A stretch of DNA of 64,000 nucleotides from Opitutia bacterium (GTDB lineage: Bacteria; Verrucomicrobiota; Verrucomicrobiia; Opitutales; Opitutaceae): assembly GCA_947467625.1 (NCBI GenBank), contig CANIJN010000003.1, forward strand, positions 1 to 64,000, given 5' to 3'. Below, one piece after another: positions 27,337 to 37,140 of the stretch. Numbering within the stretch: the stretch's first letter is position 1; each line of letters starts with the position of its first letter. Both the position numbers and the translations under genes were made by a program. The notes beneath the pieces are model-generated. The model saw only the letters and a list, made by a program, of their open reading frames with translations, did not search any database and was not told the origin of the DNA.

Positions 27337-28949
27337 AGTCCCAGAATCCGCTCTGCCTTTTCGTCGTCTTGCTCTTCACGTCGCTGCTGCTGATGGCCGC
27401 TCCAACGGCCACGTCGAATCCTCGCATCATAGTCGCCAGCGAGGCCGGCGCCAAACTCGACAGCGATGTCACCAAGGGCGGCGGTACGGATGACACGGCG
27501 CTCATCCAGGGCATCCTCGACCGGGCACCGCAGCTCGGCTCGCTTACGCTGATCGTGGACGGCGCCATCCTGACCTCCGGCCTGAGGATCCACTCGAATA
27601 CTACGATCCAGTGTCTGAACCGCGCCTGCGGCTTTTACCTCGCGGACGACGCCAACCGACCGATTTTCGCTAACGCCACCCCGCAGCTCGAGGGCCGCTC
27701 CGACCGGAACCTCTCCTTCCTCGGCGGGACCTACAACGGAAACGCGGCCCATCAGGCTCACACCACGCCGGAGCGGGGTTGGACTACAGCCTTCGCCCTG
27801 CACGGCGTCGAGCAGCTGCTCTTCCGTGACGTTTCGATCACCAACGCCCGCACCTTCGCCGTCTACCTCACCAATTGGCGCCGCGCCGTGTTCGAAAATA
27901 TCTACCTCAATCTCGACCACATTCCCACGCGCTCCAACCAGGATGGCATCCACGTCCAGGGGCCGGGTGAATTCCTCAGCATCCGCAACCTGCAAGGCCG
28001 AGCGTGGGACGACATGGTGGCATTGAACATCGACGACCTGCTGGGCGACTGGACGGCCGAGGGGAACTTTGTCCGTGATCCCGACGTGGTGAAGCGCTAC
28101 GGCGCCCACGCCTCGATCGGCGCGGTCACAGACGTGGATATCGACGGCGTTCAGGCCGACGATTGCGCCCAGGTCATCCGGATTCTCTCCCGGGCGTCGC
28201 GACTCGATCGCGTTTCCATCCGCAACGTGAAGGGCACCTACCGGGACTTCGGCGTGTGGATCACCCCCTATTTCCGCGAGGGCGGCAACATCGGGCGGAT
28301 CGAGTTCGAGAACATCAACCTCCGGCCGGCGGGCACGCGGGCCTACAACTACGTTCCGCCGTTTCTCTTCTGGTTGGCCGGCCGAATGGAGCAGGTCGTG
28401 CTGCGGAACATCGTGGCGCACGAGCCAATCGACGGCCGCCCGCTCGTGTGGATCCAGCCGGACGCAAAGATCGAACTGCTCCGGGTGCAGGGCCTAGATG
28501 TCCGCGACGCCCGACCGAATCCGGATCGGACGCCGCTCATCCGCGCCGATGGTCGCATCGGCCTGCTGCAGGTCCGCGACGTTGTAGTGCAACGTCCGGC
28601 TGCAACCGGAACGGCCGGCTCGCTGATCGGCACCAGCTTCGACCGCACCGCCCTCAAAGCCTTCATGGACGCCCGCAAGGGCCTGCTCAAACTGACTCCA
28701 AACTCGGGGTGGCGTGGCTGGCCCGAAGGCTACAACTACCTGCTTTCCACGCCTGATATCACGCGGCTCCAGATTTCTGACGTCGTGGCTGATTCGCTGG
28801 AACACGTTGTTGACTTGGAGATCGGCAGGATCGGAGCCCTCGAACTGGACCGGATCTCGGGCGTGGGGCGCGAGCAACAAGTTCGCAGTTCTTCCAAGTC
28901 CGCCATCTCCGTGCTTCGCCAGGGGGCGCCGGACGCGACCGCACGATGA
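27333..28949 (+). CDS. GH28-like right-handed beta-helix protein, subfamily A copy 3, with unrelated leader
   Basis: 538 residues. From SEAGAKLDSDVTKGGGTDDT onward it is closely similar to the proteins at 2284 and 3888 and keeps NQDGIHV, WDD and IRIL in the GH28-motif positions. Its signal peptide (LCLFVVLLFTSLLLMAA) is quite different from the one those two share with neighbouring sulfatases. It lies 22 kb away, coupled by ATGA to a PSD protein. The C-terminus also diverges after about residue 500. Exported and probably polysaccharide-active; the substrate is not known. The contrast between conserved body and non-conserved leader matters for the cassette idea. Confidence 0.87.
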   Translation: MKSQNPLCLFVVLLFTSLLLMAAPTATSNPRIIVASEAGAKLDSDVTKGGGTDDTALIQGILDRAPQLGSLTLIVDGAILTSGLRIHSNTTIQCLNRACGFYLADDANRPIFANATPQLEGRSDRNLSFLGGTYNGNAAHQAHTTPERGWTTAFALHGVEQLLFRDVSITNARTFAVYLTNWRRAVFENIYLNLDHIPTRSNQDGIHVQGPGEFLSIRNLQGRAWDDMVALNIDDLLGDWTAEGNFVRDPDVVKRYGAHASIGAVTDVDIDGVQADDCAQVIRILSRASRLDRVSIRNVKGTYRDFGVWITPYFREGGNIGRIEFENINLRPAGTRAYNYVPPFLFWLAGRMEQVVLRNIVAHEPIDGRPLVWIQPDAKIELLRVQGLDVRDARPNPDRTPLIRADGRIGLLQVRDVVVQRPAATGTAGSLIGTSFDRTALKAFMDARKGLLKLTPNSGWRGWPEGYNYLLSTPDITRLQISDVVADSLEHVVDLEIGRIGALELDRISGVGREQQVRSSSKSAISVLRQGAPDATAR

Positions 28950-29299
28950 ACGCAACCGAGGCACGCGTCTTCGCACTCCTGCCTTGCCTCCACGGGATGG
29001 GTCCAACGCCAGTCGCCGCGGTTAATGCGATAGATGACATCTGGGTCGGCGCCGAACAATCCAAGATCGTTGTCCATCCGAATCGCAACGTAAGGTCGGT
29101 CAGGGTGCGGCCGACATTGCCTTGCAGTTACGACGAGCGCGTAAGCCAGGTGACGCAGGGCGAGAGTATGGCTCTGCACACAAGCTATACGGTTTACTGG
29201 AATACACCAAGGCGCTCGTCGTCGGCTCAACGCGGGATTTATTTCCGCTCATCGACAGTGAACCAGTGAACCCCTCCGACTGTTAGACCTTCCCCCACC
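28950..29299. other. 350-base gap before the TonB receptor; weak open frame only
   Basis: A 107-codon plus-strand frame (28946-29269) starts on an ATGA overlap with the preceding stop, but its product has no recognisable domain, signal or compositional bias and is probably chance. The gap most likely carries the promoter of the TonB receptor gene; no clear -35/-10 pair was found. Confidence 0.4.
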
Positions 29300-32272
29300 A
29301 TGAAAACCTCACGCAACCCCGTCTCCACGTTTTGGGTATTTTACTCGACTCCAAAGCCAGCTGTTCAAAGACAGATTTCTCCTGCCAACCACCGTCCCTG
29401 GTCCACCACAATCCGCGCGGTAGGCGCGGCGCTGACCCTCTGCACTTACTCGTTTGCGCAGAAGCAAGATCCCGCCGCCGCGACGACCTCCACCAAAGAA
29501 CAAACCACCGTCCTGACTCCCTTCGAGGTCGTCGCCGATGCTTCGGATACTTACCAGGCGCTCAACACTTCGTCGCTCACCGGCACGAACCGATCTTTGG
29601 AAAAATTGCCTATCACGGCGGAAATCTTCAACGCGCAGATGATGTCCGACCTTGGAACATCCGACGTCACGAAGCTGTTGACGACGGGCTTCACCGGCAT
29701 CGGCCTGCCGGACAACGGCACCTCGAACGCCTCGGGACTGCAGAGCGGTGATGCCCTCAGCATGGGCGCCTTTACGTCGCGCGGGCTGGGCACCAAGCTC
29801 TTTCGCAATGGCTTCCTTTTTCTCGGAAATCTCGGAGAAGGTTACGCGTATGAGCGGATGGAGGTAATCCGGGGACCGCAGTCGCTCCTTTTCGGGATTT
29901 CTCCGGCTGGGGCGCTGATGAACGCCACCACCAAGCGGGCAATGTTCGGAGCGAACAAAGGAAGCGTCATGCTACGGACGGACGCCAATGGCAGCCGTCG
30001 CTACGAGCTCGACACCAACCTAAGCGGGAAGCTCGGGCAACGCCGCGTGGCGCTGCGCCTCGCGGCCTTTGACGCCGACACCAAGTTCTGGCGGGACTTT
30101 ATTCACGCGAAGGGGCGCGGAGCATACGCGCAATTGTCAGCTGAATTATTCCCGGCCAGTGAGACGATCCTAAAGGTGAGTGTCGATGACCGGGGCATGC
30201 TCTCGGTGCAGCCAAAGCTGCAAAACTTGGTGACGGGTATCCCGACTGTTGTGCCCAACAATAGCGTATTGTCGGTGCTGCTTGCGACCAAGAGCCCCGC
30301 GTTGGCGCAAATCGCCGACGGCCGGTTGACGTGGGAGAACATCGACACGTTTGGCGGGAACGCCACGTACCAGTACCGTCGTGAGCGATTTGACGAAATT
30401 TCGCTGACTTCGAAGATCACCCCATGGCTGCACGCCCAACTGCAGGCCTTCGAAGCCTACGCCTTCAACGACAGTGCTGGCACAAACACCTTTGCCACGC
30501 TTCGACCGCCGTTGACGCTGACCAATCCACTCAACGCTTGGGCCGTCGCTTATACCGCTGCTGTATTGCGTAATGAAGGAGTAACCCGGGGCGTGCGCGG
30601 TTTGTTGACGGCTGACTTCAATATCACGTCAAAACTGAAGAACCAACTCCTCGTCAACATGGAGAAAACAACCAATCCGTATAGTTCGAGCTTTCAGGCG
30701 CGGTGGTATCAGGTGGACGCGAACGGCAAATTTGTGGTGAATCAGTCGCAGTTGAACAATACGGACGGCGGTCGAACAATCATGCCCGCCCAGTGGGTCG
30801 ATGTGCTCGCCAATCCGGCGGGCTTTGTAGTGCCGCGACAGCAGTCCTACACGATCAATGGAATCACCTACGTCCGCGACTGGCAAAAAAACCAGAATCC
30901 CGCCTTTGTCACGAAGGACAATCCGTATGGATTCAACGCCGGTCCAACCGGGGCTAGCTTACAAAAGAGCCATACCCCGGCGTACTCCGCAGTTCTCTAT
31001 TCAGATTGGTTCGGCGACCGCATCTCGTCAGTTATTGGCGTGCGACGCGACCGGTCTTACAACACGGTTCTCACCACGGGCTTGCGCACACACGGAGCGG
31101 GCACCACCGGAAATGCCGGGGTGGTCTGGAAGTTTTCGAATCCCGTGTCGCTCTACGTGGGTGCGTCATCGAGCTTCCAACCAGTACTTTCAGGTTCTCC
31201 ACTTTGGGACAATACGCCGGCCCCCGCAGGCAAGGGCGAAAGCCTCGAGGCTGGGTTCAAACTCAATGCCTTCGAGGGTCGCCTTTCGGGGTCCATCACC
31301 GCCTTTCAAACGCGCGCCGTCAACCTCAGCACTGCCTTGAGCGCGGAGGTTCGAACAGTTACCGACCCCGCAGGCATCAATGGCCGGTGGTACGCCCTAT
31401 TCCCATTGCAACCCCTCTACGTTTACAACCGAGTCACGAAAGGTGTGGAGGTGACGCTAACGGCCCAACCGAAGAAAAACTGGCGGAATATGTTCGGCTT
31501 CTCGATGGCCAATGGGGTCGAGGCGGACAACCTAACGATGCCCTTTTACTACAATGATGAATTTCGCACGAATGCTCAGGGCCAGGTGCTCCTGGGGGAT
31601 GGAACCCCGTTGCTCGTGCCGGTGAATCCGGCGACTCGCGTTGCGGCGGACGGCAAGACCTACCCAGCAGGGACCGCCGTCCAGCCGCTGACGGTCAATT
31701 TTCTGAAGTCAGGGGACGCCAATGGGAATTACCGAGCCCAGATCGCGGCAGACAGCGGCGGGATCCTGAATGCCGCGGCACTCGGGCTGACGATTTCCGG
31801 CGTCGGCACCGGGCGCGTGGGACTGCCAATCAGCCAGCACCAGCTAGGCTTTGTGCCGGTGGTTCCCGGCATCCAAGTGCGCAAGGGAGGGGAGACCACT
31901 TCTGGATTCCCGCGCTTCTCCTACACCGCCACGAGCATGTATACGTTCTCCCAGTCGAAGCTCAAGGGACTGAGCCTCGGACTCAACGGTCGGGCCGATC
32001 TGAAATTGCTGCGTTACTTCTACAACGACGCCGCAAAGGGAAATCTCCGAACGCCCTACTACTGGAAAAATCAAGCCGTGCTCAACGCGATCGTCGGCTA
32101 CGACGTTCCGCTCGTGCGTCGGATGAAGTGGCGCACACAGGTTAACCTCAATAACGTGTTCGACAAACGCAGCGTCGAACTCGCGCCGAATGTCGCCACC
32201 GGCACGATCGACTTCGCCCTGCTGCGCAATGACCCCCGCACCTGGGTCTGGACGAATACGATCAGCTTCTAA
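29300..32272 (+). CDS. TonB-dependent outer-membrane receptor (Opitutaceae type)
   Basis: 990 residues. After an unusually long ~38-residue N-terminal stretch comes a hydrophobic export segment ending CTYSFAQ, then VLTPFEVVADASDTYQA, the start of the plug domain as found in the many Verrucomicrobial receptors. Plug elements include MEVIRGPQSLLFGISPAGA. The remainder is a 22-strand-type barrel ending in WTNTISF with a terminal Phe expected for outer-membrane insertion. It would import oligosaccharides or siderophore-like ligands using TonB energy; the catabolic setting favours a glycan fragment. No SusD homologue is adjacent, which is normal outside Bacteroidota. The start could be later than 29300. 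Confidence 0.93.
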   Translation: MKTSRNPVSTFWVFYSTPKPAVQRQISPANHRPWSTTIRAVGAALTLCTYSFAQKQDPAAATTSTKEQTTVLTPFEVVADASDTYQALNTSSLTGTNRSLEKLPITAEIFNAQMMSDLGTSDVTKLLTTGFTGIGLPDNGTSNASGLQSGDALSMGAFTSRGLGTKLFRNGFLFLGNLGEGYAYERMEVIRGPQSLLFGISPAGALMNATTKRAMFGANKGSVMLRTDANGSRRYELDTNLSGKLGQRRVALRLAAFDADTKFWRDFIHAKGRGAYAQLSAELFPASETILKVSVDDRGMLSVQPKLQNLVTGIPTVVPNNSVLSVLLATKSPALAQIADGRLTWENIDTFGGNATYQYRRERFDEISLTSKITPWLHAQLQAFEAYAFNDSAGTNTFATLRPPLTLTNPLNAWAVAYTAAVLRNEGVTRGVRGLLTADFNITSKLKNQLLVNMEKTTNPYSSSFQARWYQVDANGKFVVNQSQLNNTDGGRTIMPAQWVDVLANPAGFVVPRQQSYTINGITYVRDWQKNQNPAFVTKDNPYGFNAGPTGASLQKSHTPAYSAVLYSDWFGDRISSVIGVRRDRSYNTVLTTGLRTHGAGTTGNAGVVWKFSNPVSLYVGASSSFQPVLSGSPLWDNTPAPAGKGESLEAGFKLNAFEGRLSGSITAFQTRAVNLSTALSAEVRTVTDPAGINGRWYALFPLQPLYVYNRVTKGVEVTLTAQPKKNWRNMFGFSMANGVEADNLTMPFYYNDEFRTNAQGQVLLGDGTPLLVPVNPATRVAADGKTYPAGTAVQPLTVNFLKSGDANGNYRAQIAADSGGILNAAALGLTISGVGTGRVGLPISQHQLGFVPVVPGIQVRKGGETTSGFPRFSYTATSMYTFSQSKLKGLSLGLNGRADLKLLRYFYNDAAKGNLRTPYYWKNQAVLNAIVGYDVPLVRRMKWRTQVNLNNVFDKRSVELAPNVATGTIDFALLRNDPRTWVWTNTISF

Positions 32273-32416
32273 GTTCGCTGGCTGCAGTTTCAGCGTGCTA
32301 TTCCTGCAGTCATTCGCCGACGCCCAGCGAAAGCCTGCCCCGGCGTCACCCAAAGCGCAAACGGCACTCGGTCCGACGGAGGGCGTCATCTAATCAAGCG
32401 CCTTTGACAGCCATTG

Positions 32417-35400
32417 ATGACCTTGACCGCCCGCCTACTCACGAAGACGAAATCCAACTCCGCCAGCTGGATGTGCTCTCCGAGCACGGCCAGCGACAAC
32501 GGACGGGCCTATGGCAGCGCTCAGTTTGCACGGTCCACCTTGCAAGCGCTCCGCCTCGCTTGCCTTGGTGTGCTTTTCACCCACGCGTCGTGTTACGCCG
32601 CACCCGCCACCGCCTGGCGCGAAGTCGTGCGGATGCCAGCCGATAACCATGATCTCGCCGCCGCCGTTACCGGCGGAAAACTCTACGTCGCCGGCGGCGT
32701 GACCAACGACTACAAGGGCACCGGCCGTGTCCAGGCCTTCGATGAAATCTGGGAGCTCGACCCGCGCGCTTGGTCGTGGCGAGCCGTCGCCAAGTTTGCC
32801 CGTCCACGTATCTACTGCGGCACCGAGGCCTTCCACGGCCGCGTGTGGGTCGCTGGCGGTGACATCCTGCACGACGACGGAGAGCGCCGCGCGACGATGC
32901 TCGTCGAGACCTACGATCCGAAAACCGGCGCGCTGGAGCGCGCACCCGATTTGCCGTTCGCGCTGCCGCGGCCGCTTGCGCTTGCGGCGGCCGGCCGGCT
33001 GTGGGTCGTCGGCACGCTCGACCGCACGGCGCGCACGGGGCGCGGCCAGTTCGCCAGCATTGGTCCGGGCGAGAACGCGTGGCGCACCGAGCCCGAGGCG
33101 CTGCCGAAGATGTATGCGCTCGCCGGCGCAGCACTCAACGACAGGCTCTACATCAGCGTGCCCGAAACGGGCCTCGCGGAGTTTGATCCCGCGACGCGTG
33201 CGTGGCGCGTCATCCCCGGCCCCACGCAACCGCGCTCCGGCCAAGTCGCCGCGTGGCGCGGCGAGATCTGGATCGCGGGTGGAGTGGACCTCGCGGATCG
33301 GGCGGAGACGCGCATCTTCAACCCCGCGCAGGGCACGTGGCGCGTGGGCCCGGCCCTGCCCAACCCGCTCGCGTGGGGTGCCGCGGGCGTCGTCGACGAT
33401 CAACTCATTGTGGCCGGCGGCGCGTATCACAAGGACATCACGGGACCGCGACGCGCTATTTTTACCGATCGCACGCTCGCCCTTTCCGCCAGCGCAATTC
33501 CGCCTGCGCCGGCCGTCGCCAAGGGCCAGCTCCCGCGCTGGTCGGATCAAAAGCTTCGCGGCACCGGCGCCGTGCCGCTGCCGTTCAGCCTGCAGCCGGC
33601 GTTTCCGCACCCAAACCTCAGCCTGCTCACGATGCTGCGGCCAGTGCCCGGGACGGAGAGCGGCGGGCCCGATCGACTGCTCGTGCTCAACTTCAGCGGC
33701 ATCGCGAGCACGTTTCCCAACCGCCCCGGTGCCGCGATCAAGCCCGACCCGTTTCTCGATCTCGCGAGGCATACTGGGCAGGACCTGCAGGCTTACTCGA
33801 TCGCGTTCCACCCGCGCTTCCCCGCGGTGCCGCACATCTACGCGCTCTGGAATCGCCGTGCGCCCAAGCCCGCAGAAAATACGCTCGCCCGCTTTACTGT
33901 CACGCGCCTCGACCCGCCGCAGGCCGATCCCGCGAGCGAGCAAGTGCTGCTGCGCTGGCCGAGCGTCGGCCACAATGGCGGCGAGATCGCGTTTGGGCCC
34001 GACGGCATGCTTTACGTTTCCGTCGGCGATCGCAGCGCACCCGGTGATCCACAGGACATGGGCCAGCGCGTCGATTTGATCTCGGGCGGCGTGCTGCGGC
34101 TCGACATCGACCGGAACGACGCGGGGAAAAATTATGCCGTGCCGCCCGACAATCCGTTCGTCGGCCAGCCCGGCGTCCTGCCGGAGATATGGGCCTACGG
34201 CCTGCGCAACCCATGGCGGCTCTCCTTCGGTCCAGACGGCGATCTCTGGACGGGCGACAACGGTGACGACTCCTGGGAGAGCGTCCATCTCGTGCGCCGC
34301 GGCGCCAATTTTGGCTGGAGCACGTTCGAGGGCTCGCATCCCTTCAAGCGCCACCGCCCGCTCGCCGGCCCCAACCCCACGCTCACGCCACCCGTGATCG
34401 AGCTCCCGCATTCCGAGTCACGCTCGGTGATCGGCGGGCTCGTTTACACGGGAAAGAAGTTTCCCGGGCTCCTCGGTCATTACCTCTTCGGCGACTACGT
34501 AACGGGTGGCGTGTGGGCGTTCAAATGGGATGGCACCGCGCCCCAGCACTACCGTCGCATCGCCGACGGGGCCGAATCGGTCGTCGGCTTCATGCAGGAT
34601 CGCAGTGGCGAGATCCTGCTGTGCTGCCACAACGGCAACATCATGAGGCTCGTCGTCAACGACGTGGACGCAGCGCCCGCGAAGGAGTTTCCGGCAAAGC
34701 TGAGCGAGACGGGACTCTTCGCCTCGACCGCCACGCACACGGCCGCTCCCGGCGTCGTGCCCTACGCGATCAACGCCGAGCCGTGGGCGGATGGCGCGCG
34801 CGCGCGCCGCCTGCTCGCCGTCTCCGCTTGGCAGACCCTCACGATCGACACCGCCAACAATCAGCACTGGGCGCTACCCAACGGCAGCGCTGTCGCGCGC
34901 ACGCTGGAAATTCCCACGGACTTCGGCCCGCGCCGCGTCGAGACGCAGGTGATGTTCCGAGAAAACAGCACGTGGAGTTTCCGCACCTATGCGTGGAACG
35001 AAGCGCAGGACGACGCCGACCTCATGGTCGCCGAAGGTGCGACGCGGCCGGTGCCCGGCCTCGCGGATCGCACCTGGCGCTTCGCCCCGCGCGCTGAGTG
35101 CACGATTTGCCACAGCGCGGCGAACCGGCACACGCTCGGCCTCACGACCGCGCAGCTCAACCGCGATGCGGACTTTACTCCGCTCGGCCGCCGCGTCGAA
35201 AACCAAGTCGCCGCGCTCGCCGACACGGGCCTGCTCAAGCCTGCGGAGCTCGGCGAGCCCGCAAAGTGGCCGCGCCGCACCCCGCCGCACGAAGCCATCG
35301 CGTCGCTCGACCTCCGCGCCCGCTCCTACCTCGACATCAACTGTGCGCACTGCCACCGCTTCGGCGGCGTGGGCGGCCGGGCGCAATTCCAGCTCGGGGC

Positions 35401-35623
35401 GACGATCCCGCTCGAAGAGGCCGGCCTCGTGAATGGCGCGCCGCTCGCCCCGTTGCTCGGCGAGGGTTCGCGCATCGTCGCTCCCGGCGCGCCCGAGCGC
35501 TCGGAGCTTTTCCACCGCTTCACACTGAAGGAGGGCGGCCGCATGCCACTGCTCGGCACCATGCAGACGGACCCTGAGGGCGCGGCGCTCCTGCGCGCGT
35601 GGATCGAGAGCCTGCCGCGGTAA
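32417..35623 (+). CDS. Secreted fusion: Kelch propeller + soluble sugar-dehydrogenase propeller + cytochrome c-like domain
   Basis: 1068 residues from the ATG at 32417; a TTG lies just before and the true start may be later, since the export segment (LACLGVLFTHASCYAA) begins near residue 45. Residues ~60-360 contain Kelch-type repeats (KLYVAGGV, RVWVAGGD, EIWIAGGV). Residues ~390-760 match the PQQ-dependent soluble aldose-dehydrogenase/YliI propeller (HNGGEIAFGPDGMLYVSVGD, YGLRNPWRLSFGPDGDLWTG). The C-terminal ~300 residues include CTICH and CAHCH, two heme-binding motifs. This would let sugar oxidation by PQQ pass electrons to heme in one chain. Substrate unknown. Confidence 0.88.
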   Translation: MTLTARLLTKTKSNSASWMCSPSTASDNGRAYGSAQFARSTLQALRLACLGVLFTHASCYAAPATAWREVVRMPADNHDLAAAVTGGKLYVAGGVTNDYKGTGRVQAFDEIWELDPRAWSWRAVAKFARPRIYCGTEAFHGRVWVAGGDILHDDGERRATMLVETYDPKTGALERAPDLPFALPRPLALAAAGRLWVVGTLDRTARTGRGQFASIGPGENAWRTEPEALPKMYALAGAALNDRLYISVPETGLAEFDPATRAWRVIPGPTQPRSGQVAAWRGEIWIAGGVDLADRAETRIFNPAQGTWRVGPALPNPLAWGAAGVVDDQLIVAGGAYHKDITGPRRAIFTDRTLALSASAIPPAPAVAKGQLPRWSDQKLRGTGAVPLPFSLQPAFPHPNLSLLTMLRPVPGTESGGPDRLLVLNFSGIASTFPNRPGAAIKPDPFLDLARHTGQDLQAYSIAFHPRFPAVPHIYALWNRRAPKPAENTLARFTVTRLDPPQADPASEQVLLRWPSVGHNGGEIAFGPDGMLYVSVGDRSAPGDPQDMGQRVDLISGGVLRLDIDRNDAGKNYAVPPDNPFVGQPGVLPEIWAYGLRNPWRLSFGPDGDLWTGDNGDDSWESVHLVRRGANFGWSTFEGSHPFKRHRPLAGPNPTLTPPVIELPHSESRSVIGGLVYTGKKFPGLLGHYLFGDYVTGGVWAFKWDGTAPQHYRRIADGAESVVGFMQDRSGEILLCCHNGNIMRLVVNDVDAAPAKEFPAKLSETGLFASTATHTAAPGVVPYAINAEPWADGARARRLLAVSAWQTLTIDTANNQHWALPNGSAVARTLEIPTDFGPRRVETQVMFRENSTWSFRTYAWNEAQDDADLMVAEGATRPVPGLADRTWRFAPRAECTICHSAANRHTLGLTTAQLNRDADFTPLGRRVENQVAALADTGLLKPAELGEPAKWPRRTPPHEAIASLDLRARSYLDINCAHCHRFGGVGGRAQFQLGATIPLEEAGLVNGAPLAPLLGEGSRIVAPGAPERSELFHRFTLKEGGRMPLLGTMQTDPEGAALLRAWIESLPR

Positions 35624-35701
35624 GACCGCCGTCAATCCAAGAAAGTCCCAAAACCCTATCCGATTCCCGAAGGCAAAAGATCGTAGACAAATACCGGGAG
35701 G

Positions 35702-35818
35702 CCCTTGCCCATTCTTAGGTCTCCCCTCTTCGTCTCGTCGCGACCCGCCCTGCTGCTCGCTCTGTTAATCGCGCTGCACGTCGCCGATTCAACGAAGCCC
35801 AATATCCAAGAAGTGACC
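35702..35818 (+). pseudogene. Leader relic resembling a sulfatase N-terminus
   Basis: In frame with the following gene, but before its likely ATG, the sequence encodes RPALLLALLIALHVADSTKP followed by NI. This parallels the ALLLAPLAALHAAD leader and the first mature residues (RPNI or KPNL) of the sulfatases at 7102 and 14575. No ATG precedes it and the downstream gene has its own complete signal peptide, so it looks like a leftover start of a lost sulfatase-type gene. Confidence 0.5.
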
Positions 35819-37018
35819 ATGAAAACCACCCTCACGCTCGACACCGCGTTACTATTCGCAATCGGACTCACGTTTGGCGGCCTAGCCTCTCCGGCGACGG
35901 CCGCTCCCACATTCGTCCGTCGCGCCTTTCCGCTGCCCCAACCCATTCTCGGCGTCGCCGCACTGGATGTGAATGGCGATGGCCGGCTCGATGTGGTCGC
36001 CGCGGGCGAGACCAAAGTCTGGGCCATGTTGGCGCCCGATTGGCGGATCGTAGAACTGGCGGACACGACAGGTGGTCGCACCATCCATGCGGTGGCGATG
36101 GACTGCGACGGCGACGGTGACCTCGACCTCGTGATCTCGCGGTCTTACTCCCTATGGATTCGGCACCGTCTGGCTCTGGCCGAGGGCAAGCCCTCCGTCG
36201 AGCCGGAGGGAGGAGATTGGACCGTGGCCTGGCTCGAGAATACGGGCAAACCCGAAGCTCGCTGGCCGCTGCACGTAGTTGATCGTGAACTTCACGGCGT
36301 GCATGGCTTGTCGACTGGGGACGTGGATGGAAATGGGAAGATCGATCTATTGGCGGACAGTTTCGCTGGACCGCATCTGGAGAACAGCCTGGCTTGGTTT
36401 CCCGCCCCATTCGGAAAATCACCGATCCGGCGGATGATCACCAAGGGCGGCGCAACCGGTCGTGCCCACTATCTGCACTTTGCCGACATGAATGGCGACG
36501 GTCGAGGAGATGTATTGCTTGGCGCTTCAGAGGAGGGAACGTTCACGTGGTGGGAACAACCGTCTGGCACCAACGGTGAGTGGCAGCGTCACCTGATCGC
36601 ACGAGAGCCGGGCGCAACCCATCCCCGCGCGGCCGACCTCAATGGTGACGGTCGCTTCGACGTGTTGGGCAGCTGCGGCCATGGCACCGGTGTCTTCTGG
36701 TATGAGGCGCCGATGTGGCGCCGCCACGTGATCGATGCCAACCTGCGCAACGTCCATGCATTCGACGGGGCAGATCTCGATCGGGACGGCGACATCGATG
36801 CGGTGGGTTGCTCCAACCTCGATAAGATCGTGCGGTGGTGGGAAAATATGGGCGGCGGGAAATTCCAGCCCCATGACATCGACGTGGGCAACGGCCAGCA
36901 AGCTTACGACCTCAAGATTGCAGACCTCGACGGCGACGGCCGCCCCGATCTTCTGCTCGCCGGATCCGAGTCGAAGAACGCCGTCGTTTATTTCCAGGTC
37001 CGTCCCAAGTCAAAATGA
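35819..37018 (+). CDS. Secreted FG-GAP/VCBS-repeat beta-propeller protein
   Basis: 399 residues from the ATG at 35819, chosen because it is followed by a normal signal peptide (LLFAIGLTFGGLASPATAA); an upstream TTG at 35705 would add a second hydrophobic segment. Seven repeats with calcium-binding loops are visible: DVNGDGRLDVV, DCDGDGDLDLV, DVDGNGKIDLL, DMNGDGRGDVL, DLNGDGRFDVL, DLDRDGDIDAV and DLDGDGRPDLL, suggesting a seven-bladed integrin-alpha-like propeller. Such proteins are often adhesive or ligand-binding, and in Verrucomicrobiota commonly sit in glycan loci; no enzymatic motif was seen. It is the last plus-strand gene before the insertion-sequence scar. Confidence 0.9.
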   Translation: MKTTLTLDTALLFAIGLTFGGLASPATAAPTFVRRAFPLPQPILGVAALDVNGDGRLDVVAAGETKVWAMLAPDWRIVELADTTGGRTIHAVAMDCDGDGDLDLVISRSYSLWIRHRLALAEGKPSVEPEGGDWTVAWLENTGKPEARWPLHVVDRELHGVHGLSTGDVDGNGKIDLLADSFAGPHLENSLAWFPAPFGKSPIRRMITKGGATGRAHYLHFADMNGDGRGDVLLGASEEGTFTWWEQPSGTNGEWQRHLIAREPGATHPRAADLNGDGRFDVLGSCGHGTGVFWYEAPMWRRHVIDANLRNVHAFDGADLDRDGDIDAVGCSNLDKIVRWWENMGGGKFQPHDIDVGNGQQAYDLKIADLDGDGRPDLLLAGSESKNAVVYFQVRPKSK

Positions 37019-37140
37019 CATCGTTTGCAGGATAAGTTTTCGGCAACCCGTCGCTACGCGTTTCGAACCGCGTGGTGTCTGAAAATCTGAACGCCCAGAT
37101 GGATCTGGTAGGAAGTGGGAGAGGGGAGGATGTAGCGGCG

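Noticed and set aside
14456-29206. The sequence TTTACTGGAA occurring in three intergenic regions (14456, 23176, 29193)
   Set aside because: A match of this length is expected several times by chance in 64 kb and the flanks do not align.
28946-29269. A 107-codon frame starting on an ATGA overlap with the beta-helix stop
   Set aside because: The overlap fits the operon style, but the product shows no domain, signal or strand/helix pattern; ATGA overlaps arise easily by chance at a TGA stop.
32435-34411. A 658-codon open frame on the minus strand, with similar long ones at 45398-47224 and 13274-14323
   Set aside because: They are antisense to well-supported genes; high GC makes stop codons rare on the opposite strand, and the products are Arg/Gly/Ala/His-rich with no recognisable domains.
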